64,000 nucleotides of DNA from DATEPR01 sp036491115. GTDB lineage: Bacteria > Actinomycetota > Actinomycetes > Mycobacteriales > Pseudonocardiaceae. Numbering within the stretch: position 1 is the stretch's first letter; each line of letters begins with the position of its first letter. Below, piece by piece: positions 57,606-64,000 of the stretch. The stretch is taken from positions 19,278 through 83,277 of the forward strand of contig DASXCQ010000056.1 of NCBI GenBank assembly GCA_036491115.1, read 5' to 3'. The position numbers and the translations under genes are program-made. The notes beneath the pieces were generated by a model. The model ran no database searches, had not been told where the DNA came from, and saw only the letters and a program-made list of their open reading frames with translations.

Positions 57606-58973
57606 GTGACCCAGTTGGCCACCCGCAGGACGCCGCGACCCGGCCGCTGGTACGGCCCCGCCAGGATGTTCTGGCTCAGCCGTCAGGTCCGCCGGTCCGA
57701 GGATTTCCCGTCGATGCTCCGCACGGTCGTGCGCGGCGAACCCAACGCGGTGGGCGTGCGGCTGCGCGGCAGGCACCTGCTGCTGGTCGTCGACCCCGCC
57801 CTGGCCGGTGAACTGCTGATCGAACACGCGGGAGCCACCAACAAGGGCTCCGGCATGGAGCGCACCCGGCACCTGCTCGGCGACGGCCTGCTGACCAGCG
57901 AGGGCGCCGATCACCGCAGGGCCCGCAGGCTGGTCGCGCCCGCGTTCTCGCCGCGCAGGCTCACCGGCTACGTCGACCAGTTCGCCGAGCGCACCACGGC
58001 CCACGTCAACGGCTGGGCCGACGGGTCAACCGTCGACATGCACCAGGAGATGGCCACCCTGACCCTGGACATGGTCGGCCGCACGCTGCTGGGCATCGAC
58101 CTGCGGGAACGGGCGCCGGGAATCCGGTCCGCGCTGGAGGCCACACTCGCCCACTTCGCCGCCACCCGCCCGGCGTTCAACCGGCGTCGGGCGCGCAACA
58201 CCACCGCGGCGACGCCGGAGGAGGTCGGCGTCGACACCGAAGCACTGGCCGCGGTGCACAAGCTGGTCGACGACATCGTCGAGCAGCGGCGGGCCGACCC
58301 GTCCGAGGACCGGGGTGACGTGATCTCCGTGCTGCTGGCCGCATCGCAGGAACCGGACGGCCTGCGCCCGGCCGAGGTGCACGACCATGTGCTCACCCTG
58401 CTGATGGCCGGTCACGAGACCACGGCCAATGCCCTGTCCTGGACGATGCACCTGCTCGGCGAGAACCCCGACGCCGCCGCGGCACTGCACGCCGAGGTCG
58501 ACGCCCTGGGCAGGCCGCCCACCAGCGACGACCTGCCGTCGCTGACCTACACGCGGGCCGTGGTCAGCGAGGCGATCCGGATGTACCCGCCGGCCTGGAT
58601 GATCGGCCGCAGCACCGACGAGCCGATCGAGCTGGGCGGCTGGCAGGTGCCGGCCGGCAGCCTGGTCGCGGTGTGCCCGCTGCTGATGCAGCACGACGCG
58701 CGCTGGTTCCCCGAGCCGGACACGTTCGATCCGAGCCGGTGGCTGGACGAGCGCCGGGACCGGGTGCCCAAGTATGCCTACCTGCCGTTCGGCACCGGGC
58801 CCCGGTCGTGTGTCGGCGAGCAGTTCGCGTGGGCGGAGGCCGTGACCGCGCTCGCCGTGATCGCCCGCCGGTTCACCGCGCGCACCCAGCCAGGTCACGT
58901 GGTGAAGCCGCAGTACCGGATCACCATGCGGCCGGGCAACGGAATCCCCATGCAGCTGACCGAAAGGGGCTGA
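57606..58973 (+). CDS. cytochrome P450
   Basis: 455 aa heme monooxygenase. I-helix LLMAGHETTANALSW, K-helix ExxR in SEAIRMYPPAW, and heme loop FGTGPRSCVGEQF with Cys near 402. It looks like the class with a CYP102/CYP4-type core and no N-terminal anchor. GTG 57606. The methyltransferase that starts one base after its stop is cotranscribed, so hydroxylation and methylation may act on one product. Confidence 0.93.
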   Translation: MTQLATRRTPRPGRWYGPARMFWLSRQVRRSEDFPSMLRTVVRGEPNAVGVRLRGRHLLLVVDPALAGELLIEHAGATNKGSGMERTRHLLGDGLLTSEGADHRRARRLVAPAFSPRRLTGYVDQFAERTTAHVNGWADGSTVDMHQEMATLTLDMVGRTLLGIDLRERAPGIRSALEATLAHFAATRPAFNRRRARNTTAATPEEVGVDTEALAAVHKLVDDIVEQRRADPSEDRGDVISVLLAASQEPDGLRPAEVHDHVLTLLMAGHETTANALSWTMHLLGENPDAAAALHAEVDALGRPPTSDDLPSLTYTRAVVSEAIRMYPPAWMIGRSTDEPIELGGWQVPAGSLVAVCPLLMQHDARWFPEPDTFDPSRWLDERRDRVPKYAYLPFGTGPRSCVGEQFAWAEAVTALAVIARRFTARTQPGHVVKPQYRITMRPGNGIPMQLTERG

Positions 58974-58974
58974 C

Positions 58975-59790
58975 GTGCTCGCCGGTGTCGGCAGGACGGC
59001 GTTGGGGGTCGCCGCGGTGCGGGCGCACGAGAGCGGCCGGCCGGACCGGTTGTTCGACGACCCGTTCGCCGCGTCGTTCGTGGCCGCGGTTCCCGGCGGG
59101 ATCGGTGAGCGGCTGGACCGGACCGACGAGCAGAAGTCCGTGGGCGCGGCATTCGCGGCACACGCGGTACTCCGGACCCGGTTCTATGACGAGTACCTGT
59201 TGGCCGCCAACACCCGCCAGGTGGTCCTGCTGGCGGCCGGCCTGGACACCCGCGCGTTCCGGCTGCCGTGGCCGGACCGGGTGCGGGTGTTCGAGGTGGA
59301 CCTGCCCGAAGTGTTGGCGTTCAAGCAGACCGTGCTCGACGCCCGCGCCGCCGCACCCGCCTGCGTACGCACCACGGTCGCGGCCGACCTGAGCTCACCC
59401 GACTGGGCGGAGCATCTCGCGGCAGGCGGGTTCGACGCGCGACGGCCCACCGCGTGGCTGATCGAGGGCGTGCTGATCTACCTCACCCACGAGGCCGCCG
59501 AAACCCTACTGTCCACCGTGGACGACCTGTCCGCGCCGGGCAGCCGGGTCGCCTTCGAGTACACCACCGGCGCCACCGACGATCTGCTGGACCAGGCAAG
59601 GAAAACCGCCGCCATGGCCGGCTACGCCGAACTGTGGCAGGGCGGCCTGGCCGTGGACGCGGCGGACTGGCTGCGGGAGCGCGGTTGGCGGCCCACCGTG
59701 CACGCGCTCGGCGACCTGGCCGCCGGCTACGGCCGCCCGCTGCGCCGACGGGCCGCCAGCAGCCTGCTGGAGGCGGTCCGCGATGGCTGA
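58975..59790 (+). CDS. class I SAM methyltransferase, LCM/TIGR00027-like
   Basis: 271 aa. ARAHESGRPDRLFDDPFAAS-like start, SAM site VVLLAAGLDTRAFRLPWP with VRVFEVDLPEVLAFK, and WLIEGVLIYLTHEAAETLL later are typical of leucine-carboxyl-methyltransferase-like proteins (TIGR00027). GTG 58975 follows the P450 stop directly. Substrate unknown. Confidence 0.9.
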   Translation: MLAGVGRTALGVAAVRAHESGRPDRLFDDPFAASFVAAVPGGIGERLDRTDEQKSVGAAFAAHAVLRTRFYDEYLLAANTRQVVLLAAGLDTRAFRLPWPDRVRVFEVDLPEVLAFKQTVLDARAAAPACVRTTVAADLSSPDWAEHLAAGGFDARRPTAWLIEGVLIYLTHEAAETLLSTVDDLSAPGSRVAFEYTTGATDDLLDQARKTAAMAGYAELWQGGLAVDAADWLRERGWRPTVHALGDLAAGYGRPLRRRAASSLLEAVRDG

Positions 59791-60214
59791 GCTGCCGCTG
59801 CTGGTCGTCGACGCGGCCAATGTCGTGGGATCCGTGCCGGACGGCTGGTGGCGCGACCGGGCCGGTGCCGCCACCCGCCTGCGCGACTCGCTGGAGCCGG
59901 TCACGACCAGCGGACTGCCGGAGTGGACGGCCGGGCCGGTGGAGGTCGTGCTCGTCGTGGAGGGCAAGGCGAAGGGCATCGGCGGTTCGGCCGCCGTGCG
60001 CGTGGTGGACGCGGACGGGTCGGGTGACGACGCGATCGTGCGAGTGGTGGCCGATGCCGCCGGCCGTCAGGTGGCCGTGGTGACCGCGGACCGGGAACTG
60101 CGCGCCAGGGTCACCGCGCTGGGCGCCGCCGTGCTCGGCCCGCGCACGGTCAGGCCCGCCGCGCCTCGATCAGGAAGCCCGTCGAGTGGGCGACGAACGG
60201 GCCCTCCTCGGTGA
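59783..60214 (+). CDS. NYN/PIN-like small protein
   Basis: 143 aa. The start LLVVDAANVVGSVPDGWWRD puts Asp and Asn after a first strand, and AVVTADRELRARV gives a later Asp, as in NYN/PIN-type nucleases; VDADGSGDDAIV contributes acidic residues. Nuclease activity is an inference. ATG 59783 overlaps the methyltransferase by 8 bp. Its last 20 residues (RSGSPSSGRRTGPPR) lie over the opposite-strand methyltransferase remnant, so the true C-terminus may be altered. Confidence 0.6.
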   Translation: MAELPLLVVDAANVVGSVPDGWWRDRAGAATRLRDSLEPVTTSGLPEWTAGPVEVVLVVEGKAKGIGGSAAVRVVDADGSGDDAIVRVVADAAGRQVAVVTADRELRARVTALGAAVLGPRTVRPAAPRSGSPSSGRRTGPPR

Positions 60215-60816
60215 TCAGCCGGTGCATGTCGATCAGCCGGTCGTGGTAGCGGTCCACGGTGAAGGACGGGACGGTCCAGAGGACCTTGCGCAGGAAGTGC
60301 ACCACGGCGCCGACGTCGGCGAACGTCATCCGCAGCCGAGCCTCCCGCAGGTCGACCACGTCCAGCCCGGCCCGCTCGGCGTCCGCGACCGCCCGCGACG
60401 GATCACGGGTCGTGCTGATCTCCTGCGGCCCCATCATGAAGTCTCGCAGTTCCCGCACCGTTCCCGGCCCGATCTGCTGGGAGAAGTAGGTGCCGCCGGG
60501 CGCCAGCACCCTGGCGATCTCCGCCCACAGCGTCACCGTCGGGGTGCCGGCTCACCACCAGGTCGAACGTACCGTCGGAAAACGGCAGGTCGTCGGCGTC
60601 GGCCACCTCGGCGACGGCGCCGCCCAGCGGGGCGAGGTTGCGCCCGGCGATGGCCACGTTCGGCGGCCATGACTCGGTGGCCGCGAGCAGCGCCGGCGCC
60701 TGCGGGATCGACGCCAGCACCTCTCCCCCACCGGTCTGCACGTCCAGCCCGGCCGACGCGGACGCCATCGAAGGTCGGCATGCCGCCAGTCTCGCCGGAT
60801 CGCCACCGCCGTGCAC
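60150..60816 (-). pseudogene. SAM methyltransferase with frameshift and short N-terminus
   Basis: The 5' frame gives ASAGLDVQTGGGEVLASIP, NVAIAGRNLAPLGGAVAEV and FSDGTFDLVVSRHP. After about 60540 the next conserved segment TLWAEIARVLAPGGTYFSQQ is in another frame and runs to ADARRA-type end FLIEARRA. One extra base in CACCCCGACGGTGACG would repair it (expected HPVVT). The N-terminal 50 or so residues normally before the SAM site are also missing. Probably a pseudogene; the frameshift alone could be a sequencing error. Confidence 0.72.
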
Positions 60817-60839
60817 CCGATTCAGGGTCTAATGGGGCG

Positions 60840-61652
60840 ATGGCGGACAAAGAGCGGGTACAGCTCGGAGCGGTGCAGCACACCCTGCTGATCACGCTGA
60901 GCGCGCGGGCCAGGGAGACGGGCAAGCGGCGGCCGGTGCTGCGTGACCCGATGGCCGTGTCCATCGTCGACTCGATCGGTTTCGACACCGCCACGTACGG
61001 CTCCGGCTGGGGTGACTCGGTCACCGTGATCCGCACGTCGATCTTCGACCACTGGGTCAGGTCGTTCCTCACCGAACATCCACACGGGACGGTCGTGGAG
61101 CTGGGCTGTGGCCTGAACACACGGTTCGAGCGGGTGGACAACGGTTCGGTGCACTGGGTGGACGTCGACCTGCCGGACGTGATCGAGCTGCGCCGCCGGT
61201 TCTTCGCCGACACCGACCGGCGCACCGCGGTGGCCGCGTCGGTCCTGGACTCCGGTTGGCCGGACGTGGTGGCCGAGCGGCCTGGACCGTACTTCTTCGC
61301 CGCCGAGGGCGTCCTGGTCTACCTGCCGGAGGACGAGGTCGTCGCGGCGATGAGCGGGCTGGGGCAACGGTTCCCCGGCGCACTCGCCGCGTTCGACAGC
61401 TACCCGCCACCCATGCTGCGCCAGCAGCACCGTCAGGCCGACCGCAAGAAGATGCCGGCCAAGTGGGCCTGGGCCACCATCGACCCGGCCGCGCTGGTCG
61501 GCCGGATGGGCATGCGGGTGGTCGAGTCGGCATCGGTGGGTCGGCCGCCGAAGGCGGTGTTCGACGGACTGCCGGCGCGCTACCGGATGCTGCTGCCCGT
61601 GATCAACCCGATCGTGCAGGGCTTCGGCTGGCTCACCCTGTGCCGGGCGTAG
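60840..61652 (+). CDS. TcmP-like class I SAM O-methyltransferase
   Basis: 270 aa of the leucine-carboxyl-methyltransferase / TcmP group. VQLGAVQHTLLITLSARARE opens, SAM motif is VVELGCGLNTRFERVDN with WVDVDLPDVIELRRRFF, and YFFAAEGVLVYLPEDEVV follows. Such enzymes methylate carboxylates or hydroxyls, in some polyketide clusters. ATG 60840; the open frame upstream is antisense to the remnant. Confidence 0.9.
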   Translation: MADKERVQLGAVQHTLLITLSARARETGKRRPVLRDPMAVSIVDSIGFDTATYGSGWGDSVTVIRTSIFDHWVRSFLTEHPHGTVVELGCGLNTRFERVDNGSVHWVDVDLPDVIELRRRFFADTDRRTAVAASVLDSGWPDVVAERPGPYFFAAEGVLVYLPEDEVVAAMSGLGQRFPGALAAFDSYPPPMLRQQHRQADRKKMPAKWAWATIDPAALVGRMGMRVVESASVGRPPKAVFDGLPARYRMLLPVINPIVQGFGWLTLCRA

Positions 61653-62121
61653 CGGCGGCGAGCGCGGCCAACTGGGTGCGCCACGCGGCCAGCACCTCGG
61701 CCGGGCTCGGGTCCACCACGTCGAACGTGATCGGCCTGGTCACCGGCATGCCCTCGTGGCTGTCCGACTCCACCGACGACACGGCCAGTTCGAAGCACTC
61801 CAGCGCGGCAGCGGGCGGAGCGACCAACCGGACGGCGTTCCCGCGCACGTAGCGGACCGAGCCGGGCACGACCACGCACAACAGCGCCTCCCGGCCGGAG
61901 GCCAGGTTGACGCCGGTGCGGGTGTTCGGCCACATGGCGATCCGGATCGCGCGATCCCCGGTGGCCAGCAGCTCACCCGCGGACAGCATGCTGAACCTGG
62001 GTGTGCCGGCCTCGTCGACCGTGACCAGCGGGTACGCCACGTGGAGGTCGGAACTGGTGCCGTCGAACAGGGCGGCCAGGTCCGCCGGCAGCCGGTCACC
62101 GATCCGTTGTGCCATGTCCAC
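61633..62121 (-). CDS. pyridoxamine 5'-phosphate oxidase-fold protein
   Basis: 162 aa split-barrel protein: LHVAYPLVTVDEAGTPRFSML, IRIAMWPNTRTGVNLASGR and ALLCVVVPGSVRYVRGNAVR. A flavin/F420-type reductase is plausible; PdxH activity is not shown. Overlaps the TetR gene upstream by 26 bp and the methyltransferase stop on the other strand by 20 bp. Confidence 0.8.
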   Translation of the reverse strand: MDMAQRIGDRLPADLAALFDGTSSDLHVAYPLVTVDEAGTPRFSMLSAGELLATGDRAIRIAMWPNTRTGVNLASGREALLCVVVPGSVRYVRGNAVRLVAPPAAALECFELAVSSVESDSHEGMPVTRPITFDVVDPSPAEVLAAWRTQLAALAAATPGTG

Positions 62122-62722
62122 CGCCCAGGGCTCGGGTCACGAACGCCATCGTCTGTTCGAACACGTCCGGCGGGATCGCCGCCGCCCTCGGCCACAGCAC
62201 CCAGCGCATGCCGATCATCTCGCCCACCGCCATCAGCGCCCACGCCACCACCTCGGGATCGGCGTCGGCGATCTCGCCGGCCGCCATCGCCTGGCGCAGG
62301 CCGTCGACATAGCCGCTGGCGATGGTGGCGTAGTGGCGTTCCAGCAGGGCGGGCGCGACGAACTCGGCCTGCCGGATCACCCGGTACAACGCCGGATGTT
62401 CCGCGGTGAACCGGAAGAAGCCGCTGAACCCGCCGCGTTCGGCCTCCTCACGGCTCCCCGCGTCCCGCGCGCCCTCGGCCATCGCCTGCCGGACCCGGTG
62501 GTTGAGGTCCAGCAGGACCTCCTCTAACACCGCCTGTTTCGATTCGAAGTAGATGTAGAACGTGCCCTGCGCGACGCCGGCCGCCTCGGTGATCTTGACG
62601 ATGGATGCGGCGTGGAACCCCAGGTCGGCGAACACGCTCTCGGCGGCGGCCAGAATCCGCCGCCGGGAACGGTCGCCCTTGCCGGGCTTGGGGCCCGGCC
62701 GCCGCGCGGGTGCGGACGTCAC
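62096..62722 (-). CDS. TetR/AcrR family regulator
   Basis: 208 aa. HTH in RRRILAAAESVFADLGFHAA and ITEAAGVAQGTFYIYFESKQ, then an all-helical ligand domain (RFTAEHPALYRVIRQAEFV). It overlaps the alpha/beta hydrolase by 4 bp and the PNPOx-like gene by 26 bp, so the three form an operon. Confidence 0.92.
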   Translation of the reverse strand: MTSAPARRPGPKPGKGDRSRRRILAAAESVFADLGFHAASIVKITEAAGVAQGTFYIYFESKQAVLEEVLLDLNHRVRQAMAEGARDAGSREEAERGGFSGFFRFTAEHPALYRVIRQAEFVAPALLERHYATIASGYVDGLRQAMAAGEIADADPEVVAWALMAVGEMIGMRWVLWPRAAAIPPDVFEQTMAFVTRALGGGHGTTDR

Positions 62723-63804
62723 GAGTGGCGCTGCTTCTCGACATTCGCCAGGAAGTCACCGACCAGCGACACGAACTCGGCGGGCCGCTCCAGATGCGGC
62801 GAGTGCCCACAGCCGGGCAGCACGTGCTCGGCGTAGCGGCCGCCGCCTGCCTGGTAGCGGTCCAGCACCGCCCTGGTCTGGGTGACCATCGGCTGAGCCG
62901 GGTAGACGTCGGCACCCGGCCAGCCGGGCACCAGCCCGAGCTGACCGAGATTGCCCAGGTCCACCAGGGACGCGTCGGACACGATCTGATCGGCGTCGCC
63001 CCGGATCCACGACACGTCGGGCCGGTCGGCGACGTCCGCGAAACCGGACAGGTCGCAGAACCGCGGCGCGATCGCGTTGTTGACGCCCCGCTCGCCGGGC
63101 GCCGTGCCCGGCCAGTTCTGCGACACGACGGCGTCGCCCGGATAGTTGTCGTCCCCGATGGCCAGTTCCAGCATGCCCTCGACCAGGGCATCCTCGACAT
63201 CGCGGCCCAGGTCGAACGGCGGGTTGCCGTACAGCTGGGTCAGCACGTTGCGCGGGGACGTGCCGTCCTCGGTACCGCGGTCGCCCTCGGTGATGCGGCG
63301 CACCATCTCCGGGTTGGCAGTGCCGCCGCCGGATCCGGCGAAGTCCGGCCAGCACGGCATGCCCGCCGCGTCCTTCGTGCCACCGAAGCCGTAGGGCGAC
63401 ATCGGGCTCTCCAGCACGATGGACGCCAGCGAGCCGGGGTGGTCCATGGCGTAGCGCAACACGACGCCGCCACCCAGCGACCAGCCCAGGAAGTGGGCGC
63501 GGCCGCCTGGCACGAGGTTGCCCTCGATGAGGGCGGCGTGCAGGTCGTCGACGAAGTCGCCGACGCCCCGCCGGGCGTCCACCGGGGCGCGGTCGGAGCC
63601 GCCGAAGCCGCGCAGGTCGACGGCGACGCAGTGCCACCGGTCGGCCAGGGCGGCCATCAGTTCGGCGAAGAACCGGGCGCTGGACACGTTGCCGTGCACC
63701 AGGACGAGCGTGGGCGAGTCGGGCGATCCCGATTCCAGCACGTGCGTGCGCAGTCTGCTGGTGGTCAGATCGGTCGCGCGGACCGCGTCGGGCAGAGCGG
63801 ACAT
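62719..63804 (-). CDS. alpha/beta hydrolase
   Basis: 361 aa. LVLVHGNVSSARFFAEL (oxyanion HG), nucleophile elbow GWSLGGGVVLRYAM (Ser), and the final His in LPGCGHSPHLERP; an Asp is in WIRGDADQIVS. A cap insertion of about 80 residues is rich in Gly/Pro/Asn. Cytoplasmic, substrate unknown. First of three overlapping genes; 40 bp after the partial gene upstream. Confidence 0.9.
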   Translation of the reverse strand: MSALPDAVRATDLTTSRLRTHVLESGSPDSPTLVLVHGNVSSARFFAELMAALADRWHCVAVDLRGFGGSDRAPVDARRGVGDFVDDLHAALIEGNLVPGGRAHFLGWSLGGGVVLRYAMDHPGSLASIVLESPMSPYGFGGTKDAAGMPCWPDFAGSGGGTANPEMVRRITEGDRGTEDGTSPRNVLTQLYGNPPFDLGRDVEDALVEGMLELAIGDDNYPGDAVVSQNWPGTAPGERGVNNAIAPRFCDLSGFADVADRPDVSWIRGDADQIVSDASLVDLGNLGQLGLVPGWPGADVYPAQPMVTQTRAVLDRYQAGGGRYAEHVLPGCGHSPHLERPAEFVSLVGDFLANVEKQRHS

Positions 63805-63844
63805 GCGGTGGTCCTTTCGGCGCCGGGCGCCGGGACGGCGACGG

Positions 63845-64000
63845 TCAGCTGCTCAGCCAGCCGCTGACCGTGTGCATCGCCGTGGACTCCCAGCCGAGCA
63901 TGAGGTGGTTGTCGGTCGTGATCAGGGTGTTGCCCGCGACGTCACCGATGCCCTTGGTCGACGTACATGAGACGTCGAACACGACGCCGTCGCTGGGGCC
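63845..64000 (-). CDS. C-terminal fragment of a partial CDS (alpha/beta hydrolase suspected)
   Basis: The frame is open from the window edge to TGA at 63845-63847, giving 51 residues: VVFDVSCTSTKGIGDVAG, then TDNHLMLGWESTAMHTVSGW. It is on the same strand as the downstream hydrolase. A His near the end (HTVSGW) and the context suggest an esterase or lipase, but the piece is too short to name. Confidence 0.6.
   Translation of the reverse strand, partial: GPSDGVVFDVSCTSTKGIGDVAGNTLITTDNHLMLGWESTAMHTVSGWLSS

Noticed and set aside
1..64000. tRNA, rRNA, CRISPR array or insertion sequence
   Set aside because: None seen: no cloverleaf-like or repeat-spacer pattern and no transposase-like protein in any frame.

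Overview
The window is about 72% GC, with short intergenic gaps, many GTG starts and many ATGA/GTGA stop-start overlaps. It looks like the chromosome of a filamentous actinobacterium, most likely of the Pseudonocardiales (Saccharothrix/Lentzea/Actinosynnema type). The order thrS - HIT (Ap4A phosphorylase) - pgsA - patA - pimA - Nudix membrane protein, as in mycobacteria, the paired XRE/DUF5753 + DUF397 genes, an F420-type LLM oxidoreductase and a tandem clpP pair all fit. The genus is inferred from gene content only. I saw no tRNA, rRNA, CRISPR array, IS element or replication origin.

Layout. 1-3200: end of a dihydropyrimidinase, an LLM/F420 oxidoreductase likely in the same pyrimidine/hydantoin pathway, and a nickel/cobalt permease behind a Fur-like palindrome. 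3205-10712 (minus): the phosphatidylinositol mannoside operon (thrS, HIT, pgsA, patA, pimA, Nudix), interrupted by a divergent marR/yceI pair with two matching operator copies. 10853-19305: a PDZ-less HtrA-type protease, a PQQ-propeller membrane protein, a degenerate PAS-GGDEF-EAL protein, a GNAT, a thiamine-binding MTH1187 protein and a DUF3516 helicase. 19320-27205 (minus): a seven-gene sugar operon (binding protein, two permeases, two ATPases, GH4 glycosidase, BadF-type kinase) behind one strong operator palindrome.

27600-31390: a Ser/Thr kinase and an HTH-N6-adenine DNA methylase on one strand, divergent from a PP2C phosphatase across a 74-bp promoter built of nested inverted repeats. Beyond it lie an MFS pseudogene and an XRE/DUF397 pair. 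33193-41856: SixA phosphatase, GH13 glucosidase, GlxA-type regulator overlapping idi, a degenerate ~110-bp repeat tract, a C-terminal-only XdhC, a secreted GH30 enzyme with a ricin-type lectin tail, and a cysteine-desulfurase-like protein. 41942-43737: a lower-GC accessory pair, a 2H phosphoesterase and a 392-aa protein of no family I recognise, each with a palindrome at its 5' end. 44194-45376: an accessory clpP pair.

45631-49110: a flavin-reductase-like protein and a second XRE/DUF397 locus with a Methyltransf_19 methyltransferase and a 50-aa zinc ribbon. 49171-56082: a benzoyl-CoA epoxidation (box) cluster (boxC, boxB, benzoate-CoA ligase, an amidohydrolase) flanked by PaaX and HxlR regulators. 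57102-57563: a TetR/DUF4267 divergent pair; the TetR protein carries a heptapeptide-repeat expansion. 57606-64000: P450, three methyltransferase genes (one broken), an NYN-like protein, a PNPOx-fold protein, TetR and alpha/beta hydrolase genes, ending in a partial CDS.

The best candidates for something undescribed are the kinase-methylase-phosphatase locus, the 2H phosphoesterase/unknown pair and the repeat-expanded TetR. All assignments come from reading sequence and from family knowledge; no database search was run.
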